The notes under the pieces were generated by a model. The model saw nothing but the letters and a program-made list of their open reading frames with translations, had not been told where the DNA came from and ran no database searches. Position numbers and translations under genes: made by a program. This document shows positions 8,224-15,598 of a stretch of 64,000 nt of DNA, one piece after another (the first letter of the stretch is position 1; each line of letters opens with the position of its first letter). The stretch is taken from contig JAWLHU010000002.1 of NCBI GenBank assembly GCA_041690255.1, forward strand, positions 248,001-312,000, read 5' to 3'. The stretch comes from JAWLHU01 sp041690255. GTDB taxonomy: Bacteria > Bacillota > Sulfobacillia > Symbiobacteriales > Symbiobacteriaceae.

Positions 8224-8694
8224 CTATCGCTCGTAGAAGGCGGGCGGCTCGATCCCCAGTTCACGGAGGTAGACGAACCCCTGCCCCCGGTGGTGGATCT
8301 CGTTCTCCAGTCCGTAGAGGAGCCGCTCGAACATGGATTGCTCCCCGCCGCCGAAGAAGGGGTCGGGCTCGACCGTCATCAGCCGTTCGGTTGTAATCGA
8401 GGGCCACCAGGTGCGGGTCTGCGCCCGGACCCGCTCGGCGTGGGCCAGCAACTCCGCCTTGGTCGTGACCTCGACCGGGCCGGAGAAGCGCCACTCGCCC
8501 GTGGCAATGCCCCGCATGTAGGCAGCCTCCAGGCCGATGATCTCCTGGACCATGGCCGCGAAGGGGCGGAGCGGCTCCACCGAGGCGTACTGGAACAGCT
8601 TCTCCTCGGGGAAGGCCTCGACCGTGCGCAGGGTCAGGCGACGGTTGCCCTCCAGGACCTCCAGAAACCGGGCGGGATCCAATAACGTAGGCAT
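8224..8694 (-). CDS. DinB-like four-helix-bundle protein
   Basis: A 156-residue protein of the DinB/YfiT metal-binding superfamily. The C-terminal EIHHRGQGFVYLRELG carries the conserved histidines, and a third ligand is expected from the IIGLEAAYMRG helix near residue 55. Members include thiol-dependent transferases and damage-inducible proteins of unknown activity. The ATG at 8694 follows GAGAGGAGGT. A candidate promoter with a TTGACA -35 lies about 90 nt upstream. It probably leads a two-gene unit with the MFS exporter. Confidence 0.8.
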   Translation of the reverse strand: MPTLLDPARFLEVLEGNRRLTLRTVEAFPEEKLFQYASVEPLRPFAAMVQEIIGLEAAYMRGIATGEWRFSGPVEVTTKAELLAHAERVRAQTRTWWPSITTERLMTVEPDPFFGGGEQSMFERLLYGLENEIHHRGQGFVYLRELGIEPPAFYER

Positions 8695-8758
8695 GCCGGA
8701 TACCTCCTCTCTCTTGCGTTGCCTACCCCAGGGCTCCGGTCAGGAGCGATCGATTCCA

Positions 8759-8787
8759 GACTACTCGTCGGATATCCCACTGTCAAC
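8759..8787 (-). promoter_or_regulatory. Candidate promoter for the DinB/MFS genes
   Basis: On the minus strand TTGACA (8787-8782) is followed after 17 nt by TAGTTC (8764-8759). The -35 is perfect and the -10 is poor. It lies in the AT-rich intergenic stretch of about 230 nt shared with the cation exchanger. Confidence 0.4.
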
Positions 8788-8923
8788 ACTTTTTAGACAT
8801 CCGGGATGACTATATAGCATAAACTGAACAGGAGGCTGGTTAGTTCTGCCGGAAGGCGAGCAGACTGAGGTCGGTGAGCAGATCGCCAAAGCAGTACCGA
8901 GCTAGTCAGGTAGGGGGTCTCGC

Positions 8924-9901
8924 ATGAATGCATGGCTGATCTTTGCCCTGAGCGCACTTGTCATTGTGCTGGCGGGGCGAAAGCTTTCACAATATGGCGA
9001 TGAGGTTGCCCACCAGACCGGGCTCGGACGGGCCTTCGTCGGGGCGATCCTCCTGGCGGGGGCAACCTCGCTGCCCGAGATTGCCACATCGGTGGCGGCA
9101 GCGAGTGAGGGCTGGGGTAACCTGGCCATGGGCAATGTCTTTGGCTCGAACATCTTCAACGTGGCCATCCTGGTGGTGGCCCAATTGTTCGCGGCCAGGC
9201 GGATTGCCGCCAACGTCGCTCCCACTCACGTCACCGTTGCCGCGGCCGGCATGATGCTAAGCGGGCTCGCCGCCCTGGCGATGGTGGTGCGCCTGCCCTA
9301 CAGCTTCGCGGGCGTCGGGCTGGACGCCCTGCTGATCATGACCGCCTACCTCTTCATCCTCCGCGTCCTGCCCCGGGACGAGGGGGACCCCGAGGTGGCG
9401 GCGACCGCATCGCCGGTGGAGCCCGGATCCGCCTGGCTGGTCTGGGGCAAGTTCGGCACGGCCGCTGTGGTGGTAGTGGGGGCCGGCTGGTTCCTCAGCG
9501 GGGCTGCCGACCAGATTGCCGTCATGACCGGGTTGGGGGAGACCTTCGTTGGCGGGACCCTGCTGGCAGCGGCGACCTCCCTGCCGGAGCTGACCGTGAC
9601 GATCTTCACCGCCCGCCGGGGGCAGTACGATCTGGCCATGGGCAACGTGCTGGGCTCCAACATCTTCAATATGCTGATCCTCGTCCTGGCCGACCTAGCC
9701 CTTCCGGGTGGTCCCATGCTGGCGACCGCCTCGACCGGGCAGTCGGCGGCGGCGCTGGTCGGCCTCGTACTGGCGGGCATCGCGGTCCTGGCGCTCACCT
9801 CGGCCCCGCTGGCCCGACGAGCAGGACGAATCGGCTGGGAGACGTGGGCGATCGGCGCGACCTACTTAGCTGGGACCTATCTCCTATTCACACTGCGGTA
9901 G
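8924..9901 (+). CDS. Calcium/sodium antiporter (CaCA family)
   Basis: A 325-residue membrane exchanger of the Ca2+:cation antiporter superfamily. Both alpha repeats are intact: GATSLPEIATS and AMGNVFGSNIFN in the first half, AATSLPELTVT and AMGNVLGSNIFN in the second. These line the ion path, and the acidic residue after SLP binds Ca2+. About ten membrane segments are present with a central acidic loop (RDEGDPE) near residue 150. It likely extrudes Ca2+ in exchange for Na+ or H+. The ATG at 8924 lacks a strong ribosome binding site (weak AGGTAGGGGG). It is monocistronic, with a terminator just after it. Confidence 0.9.
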   Translation: MNAWLIFALSALVIVLAGRKLSQYGDEVAHQTGLGRAFVGAILLAGATSLPEIATSVAAASEGWGNLAMGNVFGSNIFNVAILVVAQLFAARRIAANVAPTHVTVAAAGMMLSGLAALAMVVRLPYSFAGVGLDALLIMTAYLFILRVLPRDEGDPEVAATASPVEPGSAWLVWGKFGTAAVVVVGAGWFLSGAADQIAVMTGLGETFVGGTLLAAATSLPELTVTIFTARRGQYDLAMGNVLGSNIFNMLILVLADLALPGGPMLATASTGQSAAALVGLVLAGIAVLALTSAPLARRAGRIGWETWAIGATYLAGTYLLFTLR

Positions 9902-9911
9902 GGATACCCCC

Positions 9912-9937
9912 GGGGGCTCGTCGAACGAGCCCCCCTC
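9912..9937 (+). terminator. Terminator after the cation exchanger
   Basis: GGGGGCTCGT and ACGAGCCCCC form a 10-bp stem with a 3-nt loop, followed by cctctg. It lies immediately before the -10 box of the HAD gene. Confidence 0.75.
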
Positions 9938-9940
9938 TGC

Positions 9941-9946
9941 TACAAT
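9941..9946 (+). promoter_or_regulatory. -10 box almost abutting the HAD start codon
   Basis: TACAAT ends 7 nt before the ATG at 9954, so transcription would begin at or next to the start codon. An AGGGGG ribosome-binding-like run lies in the same 7 nt, too close to the ATG to be ideal. This suggests a leaderless or near-leaderless transcript. Confidence 0.4.
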
Positions 9947-9953
9947 AGGGGGT

Positions 9954-10790
9954 ATGAAAATCAAACTCCTTGCAATTGATCTGGATGGGACACTGCTGGA
10001 CAAGCGCTCCCGAATCCCCGACGAGAACCGGCAGATGGTCCGGGCCGCCATGGATGCCGGCATCGCGGTCATGATCGTGACGGGCCGCTCCTGGCGCGCC
10101 ACCAAGCCCTACTACGATGAACTCGGCCTGACCGGCCCGGCTATTTGCTACCTCGGCGGACTGATGCTGGACGGGCGGTCGGGCAAGGTGCTCCACCACA
10201 GGCCGCTGGTCCCGAAGGCCTGGGCCAGCCTGCGCGCCTTCGCCCTGGCCGAAGGGCTGGCGATCACCGCCTGCCAGGCGACCGACCAGGCTGTAGCAGA
10301 TGGCGACCTGCCCAGCCGTGAGCTGGTCGCGGCCGACACCGCTTTTGCCACCTGCCCCGCCGATGACTTCGTGGGTTGGGAGGACTGGAACCCCTACACC
10401 CAACTGGACCCGCAGCTCACCTGCTGCGCACACCCACCGCTCATGGCGGCCGTCTACGGCGACCGCTCGGCCCGGCATGCCCTGGCGGCTTTTCCGGACG
10501 GGCTGCCGGACTCCCAGCTCGACCTGACCGACCACATTGCCGGGGAGACGGTGCTCCACGTCTGGCACAAGGAGGTCCACAAGGGGAGCGCCCTGGCGGA
10601 GTACTGCCGGCAGCGGGACCTGGACCCGGAAGGGGTCATGGCGATCGGCGATCATCGCATGGATGTCTCCATGCTGAAGTACGCCGGTATTGGGGTGGCC
10701 GTGCCCGACGGACGGCCGGAAGCCCTGGCCAGTGCCGATTGGATTGCCACACCGGCGGATGCGATCCGCCGCATTCTGAAGGGGGAGTAG
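9954..10790 (+). CDS. HAD-superfamily phosphatase, Cof type (IIB)
   Basis: A 278-residue haloacid dehalogenase-like hydrolase of the Cof/IIB group, which dephosphorylate sugar phosphates, nucleotides or cofactors. Motif I is AIDLDGTLLD at residues 7-16 with the nucleophile and acid/base Asp pair, motif II is VTGRS near 43, and the C-terminal motif is MAIGDHRMDVSML, a variant of the usual GDNxND. The C2-type cap lies at about residues 85-200. It heads a run with the PIG-L gene (3-nt gap) and cca. The substrate cannot be deduced. Confidence 0.88.
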   Translation: MKIKLLAIDLDGTLLDKRSRIPDENRQMVRAAMDAGIAVMIVTGRSWRATKPYYDELGLTGPAICYLGGLMLDGRSGKVLHHRPLVPKAWASLRAFALAEGLAITACQATDQAVADGDLPSRELVAADTAFATCPADDFVGWEDWNPYTQLDPQLTCCAHPPLMAAVYGDRSARHALAAFPDGLPDSQLDLTDHIAGETVLHVWHKEVHKGSALAEYCRQRDLDPEGVMAIGDHRMDVSMLKYAGIGVAVPDGRPEALASADWIATPADAIRRILKGE

Positions 10791-10793
10791 CAC

Positions 10794-11522
10794 ATGTCTC
10801 CGCTCACACTCATGCCGATCTTTGCCCACCCAGATGATGAATCCTTCGTCGGCACCGGTTCGCTGATCAAGCACGTCCGGGGCGGCGGTCGGGCCGTTCT
10901 CGTCTGCGCCACCCGCGGCGAGAAGGGCAAGCCCGGCGACCCGCCCGTCTGCACCCCCGAGGAGATGCCCGCCGTGCGGGAGCAGGAGCTGCGCAACGCC
11001 TGCGAGATCCTGGGCTTTGAGAAGCTCTACCTATTGGACTATGTGGACAAAGAGCTGAACCAGGCCCCGGAGGAGGAGGCGTTGCGGAAGATTGTCGCCG
11101 CCATTCGGGCCGAGCGGCCGCAGGTACTCTACACCTTCCCGCCCGACGGCCACTCGGGCCACCCCGACCACCTGGCGATCCACGCTCTGGCCAACCGGGC
11201 CTTCCGCCTGGCCGGCGACCCCAGCGCCTTCCCCGAGGCCGGCCCCGCCTGGCAGCCGACCCACCTCTACTGGCATATCTGGCCGGGGCGGACCGAAGGG
11301 CTCCGGCTGGACGCCCTCTGCGACACGAAGGGCACGACCGAGACCTGGGTGGCGGCCTTGAAGGCGCACAAGACCCAGCATCTGTCGATCGAGAAGGTCT
11401 TTCAGAGCTTCGACCCCGCCTTCCTCCAGACAATGATGGAGCAGGAGCACTTCCACCTGGCCGACACGGTCCTGGAGCGGCCCGACGGCCCGGTGACCGA
11501 CCTCTTCTTCGGGGTGCGATAG
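10794..11522 (+). CDS. PIG-L family deacetylase
   Basis: A 242-residue zinc-dependent N-acetylglucosaminyl deacetylase-like protein. The zinc and catalytic motif is AHPDDES at residues 10-16 and the third ligand lies in GHSGHPDHLAIH near residue 120-130. Relatives include BshB in bacillithiol synthesis and MshB/Mca in mycothiol metabolism. No bshA or bshC lies nearby, so a bacillithiol role is only a possibility. The ATG at 10794 follows GGGGGAG by 6 nt. It is sandwiched between the HAD gene and cca with gaps of 3 and 1 nt, so one operon is likely. Confidence 0.85.
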   Translation: MSPLTLMPIFAHPDDESFVGTGSLIKHVRGGGRAVLVCATRGEKGKPGDPPVCTPEEMPAVREQELRNACEILGFEKLYLLDYVDKELNQAPEEEALRKIVAAIRAERPQVLYTFPPDGHSGHPDHLAIHALANRAFRLAGDPSAFPEAGPAWQPTHLYWHIWPGRTEGLRLDALCDTKGTTETWVAALKAHKTQHLSIEKVFQSFDPAFLQTMMEQEHFHLADTVLERPDGPVTDLFFGVR

Positions 11523-11523
11523 C

Positions 11524-12882
11524 GTGGCGCCCCGAGGGTGGAGCCTCTGGTGGGCCCGGCTCACCCTGCCCGTCCGACTGGACCGGGCCCTGCCGCCCGC
11601 TGCCCGCAGGATTCTGGAGCGGCTGGCGGGCGAGGGGCACGAGGTCGGGATCGTGGGCGGTGCGGTGCGGGACCTGCTCCTTGGGGGGCAGCCGAAGGAC
11701 TGGGACATGGTCACATCGGCCGGGGCGGAGCAGCTGCTCGCCCTCTTCCCGCAGGGGCGGCTGATCGGCGCGGCCCGGGAGACCGGCACCGTCCTGATCC
11801 CGATGGACGGCGCCCCGTACGAGATCACCCCCTACCGCGGCGAAGGGCTGATCGGCGACCTGGCTCGGCGGGACTTCACGATCAACGCCATGGCCCTGGG
11901 GATCGACGGCCGGCTCCACGACCCGCTGGGCGGCCTGCAAGATCTACGGCGCGGCCTGATCCGGGCCTGCGGCGACCCGCGGGAGCGGATCGACGAAGAC
12001 CCGCTGCGCATGCTGCGGGCCATCCGCCTGGCCGCCCAGTTCGACTTCGCCCTCGACCCGGCCCTGACCCATGCGATCGCCGACCTCGCCCCGCGCCTCG
12101 CCGCCATGGCCCCGGAGCGCATTGGCGCCGAGTTTGGCCGGCTGCTGGTCACGCCCAAGCCCGCCCGGGCCATGGAGCAACTGCGAGAGCTGGGGCTGCT
12201 GGCCCAGTTCGCCCCCGAACTGCTGGAGATGGTCGGCGTGGAGCAGAACCAGTACCACGCCTACCCGGTCTGGGAGCACGGCCTCATGGCCCTCGCCCTC
12301 GTAGAGCCCGAGCTGCACCTGCGCCTCGCCGCCCTGCTTCACGACATGGCCAAGCCCCGCTGCCTCTCCACCGGCGCCGATGGCGAGCGCCACTTCTACC
12401 GGCACGAGTCGGTGGGCGCAGAGATGGCCGATACCCTGCTGGAGCGGCTCCGCTTCGACAATGAGACCCGGCAGCGGGTCGTCCACCTGATTCGCTGGCA
12501 CATGGACCTGCACCTGGGGGAGCCCGTCTCCGACAGCGCCCTGCGCCGCATGGTCCGGCGGATCGGTCTGGAGCACATGGACTCCCTGATCCGGCTGCGC
12601 CGGGCCGACCGGCTCGCCTCAGGCAAGCGGGCGGGCGACCTCGCCCCCGAGACCCTCCACCTGCTCGCGGAGATCAAGCGGGTCCTCGCGGAGGATGCCG
12701 CCCTGAAGGTGACCGACCTGGCCGTGAACGGCACCGATGTCATGGCTGCCTTCGGCCAGGGCCCCGGCCCCTACGTGGGCGAGGTATTGGAGCGGCTGCT
12801 CGAAGAGGTGCTGGACGAGCCGGCCCACAACGAGCGGGCCCGGCTGCTGAAACGGTTGGAAGAGCTTTCCCGTACATGGTAA
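11524..12882 (+). CDS. cca: CCA tRNA nucleotidyltransferase with HD domain
   Basis: A 452-residue class II nucleotidyltransferase that adds or repairs the 3' CCA end of tRNAs. The head domain carries GGAVRDLLLG near residue 47, the catalytic DWDMVT, and RRDFTINAMA near 118, followed by the EDPLRMLRAIR neck. A C-terminal HD domain (LLHDMAKP near residue 278) may give 2',3'-phosphodiesterase or phosphatase activity. The GTG at 11524 directly follows the PIG-L stop. The N-terminal 20 residues look non-conserved, so an internal start is possible. The length fits HD-containing members. Confidence 0.92.
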   Translation: MAPRGWSLWWARLTLPVRLDRALPPAARRILERLAGEGHEVGIVGGAVRDLLLGGQPKDWDMVTSAGAEQLLALFPQGRLIGAARETGTVLIPMDGAPYEITPYRGEGLIGDLARRDFTINAMALGIDGRLHDPLGGLQDLRRGLIRACGDPRERIDEDPLRMLRAIRLAAQFDFALDPALTHAIADLAPRLAAMAPERIGAEFGRLLVTPKPARAMEQLRELGLLAQFAPELLEMVGVEQNQYHAYPVWEHGLMALALVEPELHLRLAALLHDMAKPRCLSTGADGERHFYRHESVGAEMADTLLERLRFDNETRQRVVHLIRWHMDLHLGEPVSDSALRRMVRRIGLEHMDSLIRLRRADRLASGKRAGDLAPETLHLLAEIKRVLAEDAALKVTDLAVNGTDVMAAFGQGPGPYVGEVLERLLEEVLDEPAHNERARLLKRLEELSRTW

Positions 12883-12925
12883 ACTGATGGCGCACGCAGC
12901 GTCGTCCGGAGAGGAGCAGCAGCAT

Positions 12926-13669
12926 ATGCCCGACAACTGGATTGAGACTGTCCGGGCCCACGACCCGGAGTTTGAGCCACTCACCAACGAGTTCACCCCC
13001 TGGACCCAGTGGGACCGGTCGGTCGCCGCCTCCAAGATCGCCCTGGTGACGACCGGCGGCGTCTACCTGAAGCACGGGCTGCACGAGCCGTTCAATGCAG
13101 CCGCCGCCCACGGCGACCCCTCCTTCCGGGAGTTCCCCTCGGTGGTGGCGGTCGATGACCTGGCCTTCGTCCATGGGCGGATCGAGGAGCGGTACGCCCG
13201 GGAGGATATCAACGTCCTCTTCCCCCTGGACCGGCTGCGGGACCTGGCATCGGAGGGGTATATCGGCTCGGTCGCCCCCTTTGCCTACAGCTTCCTGGGG
13301 CATATCACCCGGCCCATCGCCCTCCTCTCCAACTTCGCCCCCTCGGTCGCCTACCGCATGCGGCGGATGGGCGCCGACCTGGCCCTGATCATCGCCACCG
13401 GTGCGGTGGATCACATGACCGCCGGCATCCTGGCCCGGGCGATCGAGCTGGCCGGGGTGCCCACCCTGGTCCTGGGCACGCAGAAGGAGATTCTGGAGAT
13501 GATCAAGGTCCCGCGGGCGGTCCTGGTGCAGCACCCTGAGGGGGCTCCCCTGGGCAACCCTGGCAACGCTGGCAAGCACCAGCACCTGCTCCGCGAGGTT
13601 CTGGATACCGGCTGGTCCTATGAAGGGCCGGGCATGATCGAAGCGCTCCCCTTCGCATGGAAGGGATAG
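12926..13669 (+). CDS. GrdB-like protein (glycine/betaine reductase B family, no selenocysteine)
   Basis: A 247-residue protein resembling the N-terminal part of reductase component B (GrdB). It has ALVTTGGVYLK, GDPSFREFPS, an INVLFPLDRLRDL stretch and later VAYRMRRMGADLALI, in the family order. Full GrdB proteins are longer and carry an active-site selenocysteine; this one ends earlier and shows no in-frame TGA. It may act in a different redox or lyase reaction. The ATG at 12926 follows GGAGAGGAG by 9 nt; an in-frame ATG at 12887 lacks a site. It lies 43 nt after cca. Confidence 0.68.
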   Translation: MPDNWIETVRAHDPEFEPLTNEFTPWTQWDRSVAASKIALVTTGGVYLKHGLHEPFNAAAAHGDPSFREFPSVVAVDDLAFVHGRIEERYAREDINVLFPLDRLRDLASEGYIGSVAPFAYSFLGHITRPIALLSNFAPSVAYRMRRMGADLALIIATGAVDHMTAGILARAIELAGVPTLVLGTQKEILEMIKVPRAVLVQHPEGAPLGNPGNAGKHQHLLREVLDTGWSYEGPGMIEALPFAWKG

Positions 13670-13680
13670 GAGGGAACATC

Positions 13681-13926
13681 TTGGCCGAAGAATGGGTCGA
13701 GGTCTACCGGACCTCTGAACACCTGGACGCCGAGTTTGTCAAGGGATTGCTGACCACGAGCGGGATTCCGGTAGTGATTGAAGCCAAGGGATTCAAGGCA
13801 ATGCCCTATATCTTCGGCACATCGGGCAGCGGTGAGTTGGTGCTGAAGGTCCCGCCGGACCAGGCGGACCTGGCCCTCGAGATCCTGGAGGCAAAGGTGG
13901 AGGAGAGCGACCCCGATCAGGTGTAA
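13681..13926 (+). CDS. DUF2007-like signal-transducing domain protein
   Basis: An 81-residue protein resembling the DUF2007 family, small GlnB-like folds proposed to be signal transducers. The pattern WVEVYRTSEHLDAEFVKGLL, a conserved glycine turn and a C-terminal PPDQADLALEIL helix fit. The TTG at 13681 follows TAGGAGGGA by 5 nt and gives the family N-terminus; an in-frame ATG at 13657 overlaps the preceding gene and has no site. It is probably translated from the same mRNA as the GrdB-like gene and ends at a terminator. No biochemical function is known. Confidence 0.65.
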   Translation: MAEEWVEVYRTSEHLDAEFVKGLLTTSGIPVVIEAKGFKAMPYIFGTSGSGELVLKVPPDQADLALEILEAKVEESDPDQV

Positions 13927-13973
13927 CGCGGAGGGCCCGGACTGGCTAAGAACGCCAGCCCGGGCCTTCCGCG
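13927..13973. terminator. Terminator between convergent genes
   Basis: A long imperfect stem pairs GCGGAGGGCCCGG-x3-GGC with GCC-x3-CCGGGCCTTCCGC around a short loop. It lies between the DUF2007 gene and the convergent TetR gene. The 124 nt beyond it to the TetR stop hold nothing recognisable. Confidence 0.65.
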
Positions 13974-14097
13974 TCTCATACTCACGCCGTCGAACCGCTC
14001 GTGGTGCAGGAAGATGATCGGGCGTACGTCTTACAGGAGATCCAGCTCCTCGTGCCTCCTCGGATCCCGCCCCTCCTTCTGTGGTGCTGCCCGACCG

Positions 14098-14697
14098 TCA
14101 GCGCAGTTCCAGCGCAGCCTTGATGCCTGGCACCGTGAGGGTGCGGAAGGTCCGGTCGATCTCCTCGGCGGAGCAGGGCAGGTCATGGTCGAGCCACCAG
14201 GTCAGCAGGGCATGAAAGGCGCTTACGGTGTAGAGCAAGGTCACCTCCAGCGATACCGGCGTCCCGGCGCCCGGCTTTACCAGGGGCGCCAGCTCCCGCC
14301 GCACCAGGTCGGTGAGGATACGTTGGATCTGCTGCTGGACAATGGCGCCGCCCTGCCGGCCGACAATGGCCCGGTAGAGCCGGAGGTGCTCCCGTGCATG
14401 ATGAAACATGGCCAGGCTGAAGCCCAGCCGGACCTCTCCCGGCCCGCCCTCAGAGCTTGACGGGGCAGAATCCATCGCCTGGATCAGCAAGCTTCGCAGG
14501 CTCTCCAGGGTGCTGAGCAGCAACCGATCCTTGTCGAGGAAGTGGCCGTAGAAGGTCGACCGCCCGACGTTGGCACGGTCGATGATGTCCTGCACCGTCA
14601 CCGCCTCGTATCCCTTCTCCAGCATCAGCTCAATCAGTGCGTTTTGCAGCAACCCGCGGGTTCGCTGGACCCGCCGATCCTCTCCCCTGGCGGTCAT
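14098..14697 (-). CDS. TetR/AcrR family transcriptional repressor
   Basis: A 199-residue regulator. The N-terminal helix-turn-helix (about residues 12-58) has LIELMLEKGYEAVTVQDI and RANVGRSTFYGHF, the TetR recognition helix. The C-terminal ligand domain is helical with no obvious binding motif. The ATG at 14697 follows GAGGGAG by 7 nt; a further in-frame ATG at 14793 would run across the divergent promoter and is rejected. Two palindromes sharing GTTC/GAAC half-sites flank the divergent promoter, so it probably represses itself and the ABC exporter operon in response to an exported compound. Confidence 0.88.
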   Translation of the reverse strand: MTARGEDRRVQRTRGLLQNALIELMLEKGYEAVTVQDIIDRANVGRSTFYGHFLDKDRLLLSTLESLRSLLIQAMDSAPSSSEGGPGEVRLGFSLAMFHHAREHLRLYRAIVGRQGGAIVQQQIQRILTDLVRRELAPLVKPGAGTPVSLEVTLLYTVSAFHALLTWWLDHDLPCSAEEIDRTFRTLTVPGIKAALELR

Positions 14698-14734
14698 GGA
14701 AAACTCCCTCATTTCTAGACAGGTTGCGCCCCGG

Positions 14735-14750
14735 TGTTCGATACCGAACA
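14735..14750. promoter_or_regulatory. Operator palindrome O2 upstream of tetR
   Basis: TGTTCGATACCGAACA is an inverted repeat matching its own complement at 14 of 16 positions. It lies 38 nt upstream of the TetR ATG and shares GTTC/GAAC half-sites with the larger palindrome at 14799-14827. It is a likely autoregulatory site. Confidence 0.55.
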
Positions 14751-14769
14751 GAGCCGGGGCGTTTGGTTG

Positions 14770-14799
14770 TTGACCGGACCTCTGCACAGACATTATAAC
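14770..14799 (+). promoter_or_regulatory. Promoter of the ABC exporter operon
   Basis: TTGACC (14770-14775) and TATAAC (14794-14799) are separated by 18 nt. The -10 abuts the left arm of the operator at 14799-14827, so a bound repressor would block polymerase. Confidence 0.6.
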
Positions 14800-14827
14800 C
14801 GATATTGAACACCGTGTTCAGTACCGG
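14799..14827. promoter_or_regulatory. Operator palindrome O1 for the TetR repressor
   Basis: A 29-bp interrupted palindrome has the perfect core TGAACAC-C-GTGTTCA; the two 14-nt arms agree at 12 positions. It starts at the end of the -10 box of the ABC operon and covers the predicted transcription start. Confidence 0.65.
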
Positions 14828-14860
14828 ATGCAAAGTTCGTTCCATAGGAGGGACAGATCC

Positions 14861-15598
14861 ATGCGCCAGCAACAGCAGCGCCCCGGCGAGGGTCCGGGGG
14901 GCGCCCTGATTCAGGCCCGCCGGCTTTCGAAGTCCTATGATACCCCGTCCGGTCCGTTCCCCGCGCTCCGGGATGTCAGTCTTCAGGTCCGGGCTGGCGA
15001 GTTCGTCGCCGTGGTCGGGAAGTCCGGGAGCGGCAAATCCACCTTGATCAACCTGATCACAGGCATCGACCGGCCCACCGCGGGAGAGATCCTGGTGGCC
15101 GGCACGGCCGTCCACAGCCTGAGCCAGGAGCAACTCGCCATCTGGCGCGGGCGGAGCGTGGGCGTGGTCTTCCAGTTCTTTCAGCTCCTGCCCACCCTGA
15201 CGGTGGCGGAGAACGTGATGCTCCCGATGGATTTCTGCGGCACCTACCCGGTGCGGGAGCGCCGCTCCCGGGCGCTGGCCCTCCTGGAGCGGGTCGGCAT
15301 CGCCGAGCAGGCCGACAAGCTCCCCTCGGCCCTCTCCGGCGGCCAGCAGCAGCGAGCTGCCATTGCCAGAGCCCTGGCGAACGATCCCCCGGTGCTCGTC
15401 GCCGATGAGCCCACCGGCAACCTCGATACCCAGACGTCCGACGCCGTTCTCGAGCTCTTTGCCGGTCTGGCGGCCGAGGGCAAGACCGTGGTGATGGTGA
15501 CGCATGAGCGCGACGTGCAGCGCTTCATCAGCCGGACCGTTACCCTGGCGGATGGTGCGCTCGTGGACGCGCCGGTGGCGGAGGTGGAGCATGCATAG
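14861..15598 (+). CDS. ABC transporter ATP-binding protein (MacB/LolD type)
   Basis: A 245-residue cytoplasmic ATPase. It has Walker A GKSGSGKST near residue 63, the signature LSGGQQQRAAIARAL near 155 and Walker B VLVADEPTGNLD near 175; the last motif is typical of the MacB/LolD/FtsE branch. It should power the FtsX-type permease encoded next. The ATG at 14861 follows AGGAGGGA by 7 nt; an in-frame ATG 33 nt earlier lies just past the operator and lacks a site. The stop overlaps the permease start. Confidence 0.92.
   Translation: MRQQQQRPGEGPGGALIQARRLSKSYDTPSGPFPALRDVSLQVRAGEFVAVVGKSGSGKSTLINLITGIDRPTAGEILVAGTAVHSLSQEQLAIWRGRSVGVVFQFFQLLPTLTVAENVMLPMDFCGTYPVRERRSRALALLERVGIAEQADKLPSALSGGQQQRAAIARALANDPPVLVADEPTGNLDTQTSDAVLELFAGLAAEGKTVVMVTHERDVQRFISRTVTLADGALVDAPVAEVEHA

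Noticed and set aside
12926..13669. Selenoprotein status of the GrdB-like gene
   Set aside because: The frame has no internal TGA, and the protein ends before the region where GrdB carries its selenocysteine.
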